A stretch of 64,000 nucleotides of DNA, taken from Akkermansia sp. (GTDB lineage Bacteria > Verrucomicrobiota > Verrucomicrobiia > Verrucomicrobiales > Akkermansiaceae). Location of the stretch: assembly GCA_030525455.1 (NCBI GenBank), contig JAUNER010000001.1:62001-126000 (forward strand). The letters run 5' to 3'. Shown one piece after another: positions 35,850 to 43,881 of the stretch. Each line of letters begins with the position of its first letter. Position 1 is the stretch's first letter. Position numbers and translations under genes: made by a program. The notes beneath the pieces were generated by a model. That model was not told the origin of the DNA. It saw nothing but the letters and a program-made list of their open reading frames with translations, and did no database searches.

Positions 35850-36617
35850 ATGTCTACATACGCTGCTCAAATGACCGTTGCTATCGAAGCCGCAAAGGCT
35901 GCCGGGGCATTCCTTAAAAAGCATTTTCACGACCAGAAAAAAGTGGATGAAGCGAGTCAAAACGACATTAAGTTGGAGTTAGACAAGCTTTCGCAGAAGC
36001 TTATTACAGATGTGATTCTTTCAGCATTCCCCACTCATGCTGTATTGGGTGAGGAAGGGTACACGGGTGATAAAAATAGTGATTATGAGTGGATTGTTGA
36101 CCCTATTGATGGTACGGTGAATTATTTTTATACGATTCCATGGTTCTGCGTTTCTATTGCTATGCGTTACCGTGGTGAAGTGGTTCTTGGGGTTATTTAT
36201 GATCCGATGATGGATGAGTGCTGGCATGTAGAAAAAGGCTGCACACCATACATGAACGATGAGCCTATGCAGTGTAGTCGCCGTGAGCGTATGGCAGAGG
36301 CTGTTGTTTTCGTTGGGCATGGGAAAACTGATGGCTCAAAGGAAAAGGGTATCGAACGATTCGCCAAAATTGCTTGGCAGGTGCGTAAGGTTCGCAATAA
36401 TGGTTCTGCTGCTCTTGCTTTAGCATATATCGCTTGCGGTAGATTCGATGCTTATGTTGAGAGTGTGATTTCTGTGTGGGATATTGCTGCCGGGGTGCTT
36501 TTGGTAGAAGCTGCCGGCGGTAAGGTGAATTTGGTGCCGAATCCGGAGAATGCCGAGCAGTTTGCGATTGTGGCATGGAATGGTCGCATCCCGATTGTGG
36601 AGGCTCTTAATGAATAA
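35850..36617 (+). CDS. suhB: inositol-monophosphatase-family phosphatase
   Basis: Starting at ATG 35850, the 255-residue protein shows the metal-binding motifs of the family: GEEGYTGD (Glu pair), WIVDPIDGTVNYFY (the D-P-I-D-G-T loop) and, near the C-terminus, SVWDIAAGVLLVEAAGG. These enzymes hydrolyse inositol-1-phosphate and related sugar or nucleotide phosphates with Mg; SuhB in E. coli also acts on transcription complexes. The exact substrate is not determined by sequence. ispF follows after 18 bases. Confidence 0.9.
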   Translation: MSTYAAQMTVAIEAAKAAGAFLKKHFHDQKKVDEASQNDIKLELDKLSQKLITDVILSAFPTHAVLGEEGYTGDKNSDYEWIVDPIDGTVNYFYTIPWFCVSIAMRYRGEVVLGVIYDPMMDECWHVEKGCTPYMNDEPMQCSRRERMAEAVVFVGHGKTDGSKEKGIERFAKIAWQVRKVRNNGSAALALAYIACGRFDAYVESVISVWDIAAGVLLVEAAGGKVNLVPNPENAEQFAIVAWNGRIPIVEALNE

Positions 36618-36635
36618 CTTTTCCGAGCATTGTCT

Positions 36636-37148
36636 ATGAGTGGAGCATTGATTACTCTTACAGGCTTGGGGTATGATATTCATCGGTTTTCTCCTACGCC
36701 TCGTCCATTGATGTTGGGGGGGGTAAAGGTGGATGATGAAAAAGGTCTAGATGGTCATTCGGATGCTGATGTGCTTTGTCATGCCATTGCGGATGCTATT
36801 CTGGGGGCTGCCGGGTTGCCGGACATCGGCTATTGGTTCCCTCCGGGTGAGCCGAGTTGTAAAAATATCTGCTCTCTGGAAATTGTGCGAAAAGCCGTGA
36901 CCTTGGTTCATGAACGTGGCGGACGAGTGGTAAATATCGATTCGTCTCTCATTGCTGAAGCTCCGAAAATTGCACCTCATTTGCAGGCGATGAAAGAGAC
37001 CTTAGGGGCTGTGCTGGGGGTTTCTCCTCATCGTGTGGGGGTAAAGGCTACGACGAATGAAAAGTTGGGGGCTCTCGGTAGACGCGAGGGGATTGCCGCT
37101 TTTGCTGTGGCTAATGTACTTCTGCCAGAGGATGCACCTGCTTTATAG
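36636..37148 (+). CDS. ispF: 2-C-methyl-D-erythritol 2,4-cyclodiphosphate synthase
   Basis: IspF performs the cyclisation step of the MEP isoprenoid pathway. The 170-residue protein (ATG 36636) has the zinc ligands in GYDIHRF, the loop GLDGHSDADVLCHAIADAILGAAGLPDIG, and the C-terminal KATTNEKLGALGRREGIAA motif. Usual length is about 157-160. It is placed directly behind the inositol-monophosphatase gene and before a bidirectional terminator. Other MEP-pathway genes are not in the window. Confidence 0.96.
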   Translation: MSGALITLTGLGYDIHRFSPTPRPLMLGGVKVDDEKGLDGHSDADVLCHAIADAILGAAGLPDIGYWFPPGEPSCKNICSLEIVRKAVTLVHERGGRVVNIDSSLIAEAPKIAPHLQAMKETLGAVLGVSPHRVGVKATTNEKLGALGRREGIAAFAVANVLLPEDAPAL

Positions 37149-37171
37149 AGGGAAGTGTTTTCTATTGTGAT

Positions 37172-37206
37172 AAAAAAACCGCAGGAATTTACCTGCGGTT
37201 TTTTTT
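37172..37206. terminator. bidirectional terminator between ispF and the GYF-domain gene
   Basis: The stem CCGCAGG (37179-37185) / CCTGCGG (37192-37198), extended by A/T pairs, is flanked by an A-run on the left and a T-run on the right, so it can serve both convergent genes. Confidence 0.88.
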
Positions 37207-37227
37207 GCTGAATGGGGAAAGGGACTT

Positions 37228-38097
37228 TTATTCATCCTTAACTTTCCGAATCATGAGCAGATGCAGTTTGGTGATGAGCCAAGCGTTGACTAACCAAAGT
37301 AGGGTTTTGGTAATAAAAAAGAAACTGTGGTAGTAGAAAAGCGTTTCTGCATCTTTTGGCTCAAAGTGGAAAAAGGTAGAGACCACCCCGGCGATGACCA
37401 TGAAAAAGTAGGCCTTGGTGATGAGCGGTAGTTTGACGTTCATCCACTGTGTCGGGTGAATGGTGCATCGCATGAGGGTCAGGGTGATCGTTGCACAAAA
37501 TATATCCCCTACTATGGGGAGCATCACCAGTATGGCACTGAGTAGCGGAGCATAACGAAGTCCTGTACAGCCTACGTTTTGTAGGTTTTTGCTTGCTCGG
37601 TAAATCCAGATGGGTTGGGCAAACATTGCCACTAAGCTGAGTAGTGTAAGAATGCCGAATGTTTGGATGAGTGGCTCTGGTAGAGCTGTGAGTTGCTCGT
37701 TAAGGGATTGCATTAATTCGCTGAACCCGGCATTTTCCGGAAGCGAAATGTGGCTTTGCATCCACATCACGATGAGATAGGTGGGCAGAATGATGATGGT
37801 CGCAATGAGATTAAAGAGGAATGCCCGTCTTAGAAAGTGGGTTTCTGCCGGGATGGCGTAAATCTGTGGAGTGCCGGGAGCTTGTGGCTGATTTTCTTCT
37901 TTTTCTTTTTTTATTTCAGATGCGTGTAGATATGGAAGTGCTTCTGTAAGCGGAGCCCATTTTTCCATCCCTGCACACCAGACAAGGGTGTCTTTTTGAA
38001 TAGTGCCGTTCTCAAATAGCTCTTTTACTTCAAATTCTACGTAGGAGCGTTCGCTGGCTTTTTTTTCGCCGGGAAATATTATGTAATAGCTCGACAT
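37228..38097 (-). CDS. GYF_2-domain membrane protein
   Basis: The start is set at MSSYYIIFPGEKKASER (38097); this leaves the tRNA-Pro terminator outside the gene. The 289-residue product has an N-terminal GYF_2 (DUF4339) domain with KELFENGTIQKDTLVWCAGMEKWAPLTE, a Pro/Gln linker, then four or five membrane segments (for example FLFNLIATIIILPTYLIVMW). GYF_2 domains are predicted protein-interaction modules often attached to membrane proteins in PVC and Bacteroidetes bacteria. No specific function is known. Confidence 0.75.
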   Translation of the reverse strand: MSSYYIIFPGEKKASERSYVEFEVKELFENGTIQKDTLVWCAGMEKWAPLTEALPYLHASEIKKEKEENQPQAPGTPQIYAIPAETHFLRRAFLFNLIATIIILPTYLIVMWMQSHISLPENAGFSELMQSLNEQLTALPEPLIQTFGILTLLSLVAMFAQPIWIYRASKNLQNVGCTGLRYAPLLSAILVMLPIVGDIFCATITLTLMRCTIHPTQWMNVKLPLITKAYFFMVIAGVVSTFFHFEPKDAETLFYYHSFFFITKTLLWLVNAWLITKLHLLMIRKVKDE

Positions 38098-38137
38098 TGA
38101 TGATGAGGGAGTTTTGATTGTCTTTTCTAAAGACAAA

Positions 38138-38163
38138 AGCCTAGCCTATTACTAGGCTAGGCT
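38138..38163 (-). terminator. terminator of tRNA-Pro
   Basis: A perfect 11-bp stem AGCCTAGCCTA (38138-38148) / TAGGCTAGGCT (38153-38163) with loop TTAC lies 12 bases beyond the tRNA 3' end. A weak T-rich tail follows on the minus strand. Confidence 0.7.
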
Positions 38164-38175
38164 AGGAAAATTGTC

Positions 38176-38252
38176 TGGTCGAGCTGACAGGATTCGAACC
38201 TGCGACTTCTTCGTCCCGAACGAAGCGCGCTACCAGACTGCGCTACAGCTCG
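38176..38252 (-). tRNA. tRNA-Pro (CGG)
   Basis: This is a 77-base cloverleaf on the minus strand with encoded CCA (38178-38176). The acceptor stem is CGAGCTG / CAGCTCG. The anticodon arm is CTTCG-TTCGGGA-CGAAG, giving anticodon CGG, which reads CCG. The T arm is GCAGG-TTCGAAT-CCTGT. A strong hairpin follows. No integrase is near, so it is not obviously an integration site. Confidence 0.95.
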
Positions 38253-38345
38253 ACTTGGCGTGTGCGAGGATTTTATGCGTTCTTGTTTCATTTGTCCAGT
38301 TTTTTTTATTCACCCTGTGCCATAGTTATGGTAGCGTTGTGTATT

Positions 38346-38831
38346 ATGATGGATATGTTGGTTAGGTTATACGCTCTTCCGGAGGTGGGTGATGAGTTGG
38401 AATCTCTAAATAATCAGGGGGTTATCATTCGTCGCCCCGGTGTGTATGAACGTCACATTGTGGCTCACTGGGTGGGCGAAAATTTTTCTCCCAAGTGGGT
38501 GAGTGAGGTAAAAACTGCTTTTTCTCATTGCCCGGTTTCTTGTTTTATAGCTACGAAAGATAAGCAAATCCTGGGTTTTGCCTGTTATGATGTAACGGCT
38601 CGTGGTTTTTTGGGGCCTATGGGGGTAGGGGAGCAAGCTCGTATGGGCGGCTTGGGGCGTGTGCTTTTGGTTCATGCTCTTCAGGGCTTGCGTGAGCTGG
38701 GCTATGCCTATGGTATCATTGGGGGGGTAGGCCCGGCTGAGTTTTATGCTAAGTCCGTAGGGGCTACTCCCATTGAGGGGAGCGACCCCGGAATTTACAG
38801 AGATATTTTACCTGACCCGAAAAATTCGTAA
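38346..38831 (+). CDS. GNAT-family N-acetyltransferase
   Basis: The start is uncertain; ATG 38346 gives 161 residues, and upstream in-frame starts would overlap DNA adjoining the tRNA gene. The central part has GNAT features: FIATKDKQILGFACYDV (beta4), FLGPMGVGEQARMGGLGRVLLVHALQGL, corresponding to the acetyl-CoA-binding R/Q-x-x-G-x-G/A loop with substitutions (ARMGGLGR), and AYGIIGGVGPAEFYAKSVGA. Acceptor unknown. It stands alone between tRNA-Pro and rpsA. Confidence 0.75.
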   Translation: MMDMLVRLYALPEVGDELESLNNQGVIIRRPGVYERHIVAHWVGENFSPKWVSEVKTAFSHCPVSCFIATKDKQILGFACYDVTARGFLGPMGVGEQARMGGLGRVLLVHALQGLRELGYAYGIIGGVGPAEFYAKSVGATPIEGSDPGIYRDILPDPKNS

Positions 38832-38858
38832 AAAGTTCGTTTATTTCTCATAAATGGC

Positions 38859-38886
38859 TTGATTTTTTGTCGGAAAATGCTAAGAA
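38859..38886 (+). promoter_or_regulatory. tentative rpsA promoter
   Basis: TTGATT (38859-38864) and TAAGAA (38881-38886) are 16 bases apart. The second box is a poor match, but the predicted transcription start would fall right at the base of the structured leader at 38894. Confidence 0.3.
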
Positions 38887-38893
38887 AAGCGAC

Positions 38894-38964
38894 CGATTTT
38901 TCACCCGGCAGGGGAAGGTGCCCCGATTGCCTGCCGGAGTAGATAGGGGCCGCGAGAAAAATCG
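38894..38964 (+). promoter_or_regulatory. structured rpsA 5' leader
   Basis: Three nested helices can be read directly. The outer stem is CGATTTTTC (38894-38902) / GAAAAATCG (38956-38964). The middle stem is CCGGCAG (38905-38911) / CTGCCGG (38931-38937). An inner GGG/CCC pairing spans 38912-38923. A GCCCC at 38920-38924 can also pair with GGGGC at 38946-38950, giving a pseudoknot or alternative fold. The outer stem ends 24 bases before the S1 start codon. This suggests autogenous control by S1 or another ligand, which is inference. Confidence 0.6.
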
Positions 38965-38988
38965 ACAATACTAACTCAAAAATTATTT

Positions 38989-40677
38989 ATGAGCTCAAAC
39001 GAACTGTTGGAATTGATCGATAATCAGTTCCGCGAATTGCGCGAAGGTTCCATCGTGAATGGTACCATTCAGGAAATCCGTCCCCAAGTTGTTTTGGTGG
39101 ACATTGGTTACAAATCAGAAGGCGTTATTTCTATTTCTGAATTTGAAGACGAAGAAATCGAAGTAGGTGACCAAATCGAAGTTCTTCTCGAACGCCTCGA
39201 AAACGACGAAGGTATCGTCGTCCTTTCTAAAGAAAAAGCCGCTCACAAGCAGAACTGGGACAAAATCGTTGGTGTTTACCGCGATGGTGGCCTTGTTAAG
39301 GGTAAGGTTAAGAGCGTTGTTAAGGGTGGCCTCATGGTCAACGTTGGTGTGGAAGCATTCCTCCCTGGTTCTCAGGTAGACATCATTCCTCCACGTGATT
39401 TGAACGAATACGTTGGCAAGGTTTACGAATTTAAGATTGTTAAGGTAAACGACGACCGCAAGAACATCGTTCTTTCCCGTCGCGAAGTTATCGAAGCAGA
39501 ACGTGCCGACCAGCGTCAGCGCTTCCTTGAAACTGTTAAGGAAGGTGATAAGGTTGAAGGTATCGTTAAGAACATCACTGACTTCGGTGCATTCGTTGAC
39601 CTTCGTGGTATGGACGGTCTCCTTCACATCACCGATATGAGCTGGGGTCGTGTAAATCACCCATCTGAAATGCTTCACATTGGTCAGGCTCTCGAAGTCA
39701 TCATCCTTGAAGTTGACCGTGATAAGGAACGTGTTTCTCTTGGCTTGAAGCAAATGTCTGATAACCCATGGGCAGACATCGAACGCAAGTACCCAATCAA
39801 CTCTCGTGTGAAGGGTCGCGTTACCAAGCTTCTTCCATACGGTGCTTTCGTAGAACTCGAAAAGGGTGTAGAAGGTCTCGTTCACGTTTCCGAACTTTCT
39901 TGGGTAAAGAGAATCACTCGCCCCAGCGATGTGCTTAAGCTTGACCAGGAAATCGAAGCTGTTGTTCTTTCTATCTCTGTTAAGGAACAGAAGATTTCTC
40001 TCGGTGTTCGTCAGCTCGAAGAAAACCCATGGGCCGATATCGAATCTCGCTTCCCGATTGGTACTCTCATCAAGGGTCAGGTTCGCAACCTCACTCCTTA
40101 TGGTGCATTCGTTGGTCTCGAAGAAGGTATCGACGGTATGATTCACGTTTCCGACATGAGCTGGACCCGCAAGATTAATCACCCATCTGAAGTTCTTAAG
40201 AAGGGTGACGAAGTGGAAGCTGTTGTGCTCGAAATCAAGAAGGAAGACCAACGTGTTTCCCTTGGTATCAAGCAGCTTGAATCTGACCCATGGGAAACCA
40301 TCAATGACCACTTCAAGGTTGGCGATATCGTCAGCGGTCAAGTGGCTAAGATTGCTAGCTTCGGTGCATTCGTCAACCTCAATGGCGACATCGATGGCTT
40401 GATTCACATTTCTCAGCTCAGTGAAGAACACGTTGAACGCGTGAAGGACGTTATCAAGGTTGGTGACGAAATCACTGCTCGCGTTATCAAGGTAGACAGC
40501 ATTGAACGCCGCATTGGTCTTTCCATCAAGGCTGTTGACTACGATACCGAACAGCTTCGCCGCGAAACCGCTTCCTTCGAAGCTCTTCGTCCTAGCAGCG
40601 ATATGGTTGGCCTCGAACACGCCTTCAATCTCGCTACTCGCGAAAACGAAGAATGGAGCCCTTCTGAAGAGAAGTAA
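38989..40677 (+). CDS. rpsA: 30S ribosomal protein S1
   Basis: This 562-residue protein is a string of six S1 OB-fold repeats. The later ones carry the recurrent GxV..I..FGAFV or YGAFV strand pattern, followed by GLLHITDMSW, GLVHVSELSW, GMIHVSDMSW and GLIHISQLSE. S1 brings mRNAs to the small subunit. Length matches E. coli S1 (557). Codon use is strongly biased toward C-ending codons compared with surrounding genes. It is preceded by a structured leader and followed by a strong terminator, so it is monocistronic. Confidence 0.97.
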   Translation: MSSNELLELIDNQFRELREGSIVNGTIQEIRPQVVLVDIGYKSEGVISISEFEDEEIEVGDQIEVLLERLENDEGIVVLSKEKAAHKQNWDKIVGVYRDGGLVKGKVKSVVKGGLMVNVGVEAFLPGSQVDIIPPRDLNEYVGKVYEFKIVKVNDDRKNIVLSRREVIEAERADQRQRFLETVKEGDKVEGIVKNITDFGAFVDLRGMDGLLHITDMSWGRVNHPSEMLHIGQALEVIILEVDRDKERVSLGLKQMSDNPWADIERKYPINSRVKGRVTKLLPYGAFVELEKGVEGLVHVSELSWVKRITRPSDVLKLDQEIEAVVLSISVKEQKISLGVRQLEENPWADIESRFPIGTLIKGQVRNLTPYGAFVGLEEGIDGMIHVSDMSWTRKINHPSEVLKKGDEVEAVVLEIKKEDQRVSLGIKQLESDPWETINDHFKVGDIVSGQVAKIASFGAFVNLNGDIDGLIHISQLSEEHVERVKDVIKVGDEITARVIKVDSIERRIGLSIKAVDYDTEQLRRETASFEALRPSSDMVGLEHAFNLATRENEEWSPSEEK

Positions 40678-40705
40678 GCTAATCGCTTCTATCTTACTCC
40701 TTTCA

Positions 40706-40741
40706 AAAAGCCGTCGCACGTTTAAGTGCGGCGGTTTTTTT
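40706..40741 (+). terminator. terminator after rpsA
   Basis: The stem AAAAAGCCGTCGCAC / GTGCGGCGGTTTTT (about 40706-40719 with 40726-40739) has one G-U pair and is followed by a T-run. Confidence 0.9.
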
Positions 40742-40808
40742 CGCTTGTGCCCGGTAAATAGAGGTAAATAGCTATGTGCTATTTGTGCGTATTTCTGTAG
40801 GATACGCT

Positions 40809-40926
40809 CTTCCCGAATCGCTTGCGGTTAGGGGGTAGAATACACACCCCGTTTCCCGCTAACCTCCCCCCAGAGGAAGAATTACACCAATCACCGTTCG
40901 AAGTCCCTCTTTGGGAAGGTGTTTTT
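40809..40926 (+). ncRNA. candidate structured RNA with terminal T-run
   Basis: The closing stem CTTCCCGAA (40809-40817) pairs with TTTGGGAAG (40910-40918; one G-U) across about 90 bases. Inside it, GGTTAG (40826-40831) pairs with CTAACC (40859-40864), and GGGGT (40832-40836) with ACCCC (40846-40850). A T-run (40922-40927) follows the closing stem, as at the end of an independent transcript. No good promoter was found, and the element is unlike any class I recognise; it could instead be a complex terminator or leader. Confidence 0.35.
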
Positions 40927-41010
40927 TGAAGAAGTACCATTGGCTAGTGGCAATGCTATGACGGTGCTTATCCCCATCGTGCGATTTTGCCTGTTTTTAT
41001 ATTTAGCTTT

Positions 41011-41145
41011 ATTTCAATGATTTTGCGAGCTATAGTGTTCTATGTGCTGTCAGCACACACGTAATTTGTTGATTTCTGATAATCAATTATAAGCATTCTC
41101 TTTTTACACATATAAATGGACAAAATTCCCAGCATTTTGGTAGCA
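41011..41145 (+). repeat. 135-bp direct repeat, copy A (upstream of ankyrin gene)
   Basis: It matches 45156-45290 with about seven mismatches and no gaps. It contains two dyads: TGTGCTG-T-CAGCACA at 41043-41057 and TTGATT-N6-AATCAA at 41069-41086. It lies about 110 bases before the ankyrin start codon, so it is probably promoter or leader DNA copied with the gene. Confidence 0.9.
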
Positions 41146-41252
41146 TTACACTTCTTTGAAAAAAATTGATTTTCTGGGATTTAATCCCTTTTTAGCTTGT
41201 CACAGCATTTAGAGTGCTGTAGTCTAGAGTAAATATAATCGCAGTTGATACC

Positions 41253-42872
41253 ATGAGAATTTCTCCTATTTTTACCTCTGTTGCTTTTTTAATCGGTGCC
41301 GTGGTCATGCCCACGAATGCAGATACAAATGCTCCTGCCATGTTTGCGTGCGATGCTTCGCAAGCAGATGTATTTGTTAATGCCGCTGAGAATGGTGATT
41401 ATACAACAGTACAGAAAATGATTCAATCTGGTGTCGACGTGAATAAAGGTCGGTCGAAAGATGGGATGACTGCTCTGATGCGAGCCGCACGAAAAGATAA
41501 AAAAATGGTTTCTCTATTATTGGCATCCGGGGCTGATGTGAATCAGGGGGATAGTTATAAAGCAACTCCCTTGATGGCCGCTGCTTTTAATAGACAGCCT
41601 GAAATAGTTGAGGCTTTATTAAAATCGGGTGCAAAGGTTGATGCCCGCTGTGATGAATACGGTGCATCAGCCCTTTCTTATGCTGCTAAAGGTGGATGTG
41701 TGGAGTGTGTGGAACTTCTTTTAAAGTACGGAGCTAATTTGAAATTTCAAGATAAGGATCAAAAGTTGACAGCTCTGATGCAAGCTTGTCTGAAAGGCCA
41801 TGCAGATGTTGTAAAAGTTTTAACTCGTGCCGGAGCAGATGTTGAAGCAAGGGCAATTCATAATAATACAGCATTGCACATTGCTGCCCAACACGGGTTT
41901 GTAGGTGTTGTGAAAGAGCTAATACAAGCCGGTGCTGATCTTGAAAGTAAGAGAGATGATGGAGGCACTCCTTTGTATGTTGCAGCCAGCACCGGTATGG
42001 TAGATGTGGTTAAGATTTTGCTTAGTGCGGGGGCAAATCCCAATGCCAAGACAAAAGTTGATGGTACGCCGCTAATGGTAGCAGTAGTTGGTAATAAAAA
42101 TCGAGTGGTGAGGGAATTGGTGGAAGCTGGTGCTAGCCTTGATAATAAGGATACCGCCGGATGGTCTGCCATGATGTATGCTGCTAAGCAGAATAATGGT
42201 TCTCTTGTTCAGTTATTGTCGGCAGCCGGGGCAAATGTAAATAGTGCCACACCTGATGGTTGCACTCCTTTGTTAGAGGCTGTTTCTAGAGGTAATTTGG
42301 CCGCGGTAAAAGCTCTTATTCAAGCCGGAGCCAACGTGAATTTTTCTAATCATGACAAGCAATCGGTACTTATGTATGCCGCTAATAGTAAGAATAAAGC
42401 ACTAGTGAACACTCTTGTTAATGCGGGAGCTAAGGTAAATGTTGTATGTAATAATGGTTGGACTGCTCTCATGTTTGCTTGCCAAGCTGGTTGTGTTGAT
42501 GTTGTCAAAGCTCTTATTGACGCCGGTGCTGATGTAAATAAAAAGAATAATGGTAAATGTACTGCTTTGCAAATTGCTCGGCACAATGGCCATAAAGATA
42601 TTGTGAGTGTGCTCAAATCTGCCGGGGCTAAGGAACCTGTCGTGGCTAAGCCTAAGCCTAAGCCTAAGAAAAATCGTTCAAATATATGCCCGGATTGTAA
42701 TGGGAGAGGCTATAGCGAAATATTGGGCTTGGAGTGCTGGAAATGCGACGGCACGGGCAAGATTAAGCCAAAAAAAGAGTCTGAGTCTAGAGAATTTACT
42801 GATGATGAAGTCAAGGCTTTGATGGAAGAAGCTGAAAATTTTGACCCGAGAGAATTAAATTGGATGAGATAA
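41253..42872 (+). CDS. secreted ankyrin-repeat protein with C-terminal DnaJ-type zinc-finger motif
   Basis: This 539-residue protein has a signal peptide (about 1-23, ending TNADT). About a dozen or more 33-residue ankyrin repeats follow (typical unit: DGMTALMRAARKDKKMVSLLLASGADVN) through about residue 455. After a KPKPKPKK linker comes a cysteine motif, CPDCNGRGYSEILGLECWKC then DGTG, that is CxxCxGxG twice, like half of the DnaJ zinc-binding region. Ankyrin arrays bind proteins, and export suggests an envelope or extracellular partner. Both flanks of the gene recur 2.4-4.1 kb downstream. Confidence 0.88.
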   Translation: MRISPIFTSVAFLIGAVVMPTNADTNAPAMFACDASQADVFVNAAENGDYTTVQKMIQSGVDVNKGRSKDGMTALMRAARKDKKMVSLLLASGADVNQGDSYKATPLMAAAFNRQPEIVEALLKSGAKVDARCDEYGASALSYAAKGGCVECVELLLKYGANLKFQDKDQKLTALMQACLKGHADVVKVLTRAGADVEARAIHNNTALHIAAQHGFVGVVKELIQAGADLESKRDDGGTPLYVAASTGMVDVVKILLSAGANPNAKTKVDGTPLMVAVVGNKNRVVRELVEAGASLDNKDTAGWSAMMYAAKQNNGSLVQLLSAAGANVNSATPDGCTPLLEAVSRGNLAAVKALIQAGANVNFSNHDKQSVLMYAANSKNKALVNTLVNAGAKVNVVCNNGWTALMFACQAGCVDVVKALIDAGADVNKKNNGKCTALQIARHNGHKDIVSVLKSAGAKEPVVAKPKPKPKKNRSNICPDCNGRGYSEILGLECWKCDGTGKIKPKKESESREFTDDEVKALMEEAENFDPRELNWMR

Positions 42873-42904
42873 TACAAACAGTAACACTAAACACATTTTG
42901 CCAA
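42861..42904 (+). repeat. 44-bp direct repeat, copy A (3' end of ankyrin gene)
   Basis: The segment covers the last codons of the ankyrin gene and the bases after it, and is identical to 45294-45337. Weaker similarity continues for about 25 more bases. In the second locus it follows directly after the 135-bp repeat. Confidence 0.9.
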
Positions 42905-42934
42905 AACAAACCATTACATAGAAAAGGAAGCATC

Positions 42935-43027
42935 ATGAAAGCATCCTCATTTATCGTTGCAACACTGTTCGTAGGTTCATTGTTGCTTCATCCATTTGAG
43001 GGGTCACTGAGTTCTTCGCTTTTATAG
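42935..43027 (+). pseudogene. truncated 30-residue signal-peptide ORF
   Basis: An AAGGAAG ribosome-binding site precedes ATG 42935. The product, MKASSFIVATLFVGSLLL followed by 12 residues, is a good signal peptide with almost nothing behind it before TAG 43025-43027. It is most easily explained as the 5' remnant of a secreted-protein gene whose body was lost, although a very short membrane peptide is possible. Confidence 0.45.
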
Positions 43028-43130
43028 CGGAGCTAGGTAATAGCTTTTATATTTCATTAGCTTTCTTTCTCAATGCTGAGTTGAGGTGTTGAGAAGTCAG
43101 AATAACAAACATAGACCAAAACTAACAACC

Positions 43131-43862
43131 ATGATAGACATTAAGAAATTAGTACGGGTCGGGCTTTGTGCTGTGATGCCGCTCTTGCTGACGAGTTGCT
43201 ATTTCAACTCTGCGGGTAAGATTTTTGATAATGCTTCTCATCAAGCATGTGCTTTCACACAAGACATCAAGCCGCAGACCGGGCAAGTTGTTTATAAGGA
43301 CGGGGATAATTATTATATTGAATTACCACGCTATCGTTTTGATAAGCCTGTGACACTTCAGTATAATGCACTCTTGGACGAAGACGAAGATGCGGATAAA
43401 AAGGTGCTTGAAAAGAAAGGCATGGCTATGTATTCCATACCGGAGAACTTTGCTCTTTACTTAATAGGCAAGCGTTCTTCCCCCAAGGTACCTGATTATA
43501 TGGTGCAATTGGATGACGGCAGTTATTATAAGAAGTATGGTGAGCAAATTCCCGTGGTTAGAAAACCCGGTAAATACTGCGAATACTATACTTATAAGTC
43601 ACCTAATGCCGGTTGGCTCTATTTAGGCGGTGTTTTTGACTGGCTTTGTGTAGACTTACCTGTAACTTGCGTAGAAAACGCCCTGGTAATTGCAGGTAGC
43701 TTTGCGGTCATGGCCGGTGAGGCTCAGAAGAATGCTAATAGTTATAGCGGCTATAGTAGTGGAGGTGGCAGTGGCGGTGGTAGTAGTCTGGAAGGCTGGC
43801 AGTACAATTCATACGGTGCAACCAGTAAGCCTACATACGAGCAAATCACTCAATCGAGATGA
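43131..43862 (+). CDS. predicted lipoprotein of unknown function
   Basis: The start is at ATG 43131 (243 residues). It has a lipoprotein signal with lipobox LLTSC near residue 21. The mature part contains a strand-rich domain (TGQVVYKDGDNYYIELPRYRF), an acidic DEDEDADKK stretch and a hydrophobic segment near the C-terminus (CVENALVIAGSFAVMAGEA). It ends in a Ser/Gly/Tyr-rich tail, YGATSKPTYEQITQSR. The DNA coding for that tail is repeated just past the stop codon. Function unknown. Confidence 0.65.
   Translation: MIDIKKLVRVGLCAVMPLLLTSCYFNSAGKIFDNASHQACAFTQDIKPQTGQVVYKDGDNYYIELPRYRFDKPVTLQYNALLDEDEDADKKVLEKKGMAMYSIPENFALYLIGKRSSPKVPDYMVQLDDGSYYKKYGEQIPVVRKPGKYCEYYTYKSPNAGWLYLGGVFDWLCVDLPVTCVENALVIAGSFAVMAGEAQKNANSYSGYSSGGGSGGGSSLEGWQYNSYGATSKPTYEQITQSR
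43814..43849 (+). repeat. 36-bp direct repeat, copy 1 (end of lipoprotein gene)
   Basis: It matches 43882-43917 with one mismatch, at a period of 68 bases, and encodes GATSKPTYEQIT at the C-terminus of the lipoprotein. Confidence 0.9.
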
Positions 43863-43881
43863 TTTTTCCGAGCAAATGCCC

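Larger units (their letters stand above)
40742..41252. other. intergenic region with candidate structured RNA and a duplicated segment
   Basis: This 511-base region separates rpsA from the ankyrin gene. It contains a candidate structured RNA at about 40809-40926 and the first copy of a 135-bp repeat at 41011-41145. The remaining 100 bases before the ankyrin start are AT-rich and probably hold its promoter. No coding region is evident. Confidence 0.6.

Noticed and set aside
38138..38252. tRNA-Pro with an adjacent long palindrome as a possible integration site
   Set aside because: The palindrome is well explained as the tRNA terminator, and no integrase or duplicated tRNA end is present.
39115..40719. 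534-codon minus-strand frame opposite rpsA
   Set aside because: It is an antisense shadow created by the S1 repeats and biased codons; the plus-strand S1 protein is unmistakable.
41460..42620. Regular ~99-bp periodicity inside the ankyrin gene as a possible DNA repeat array or CRISPR
   Set aside because: It is the coding reflection of 33-residue ankyrin repeats; the DNA units are diverged and in frame.
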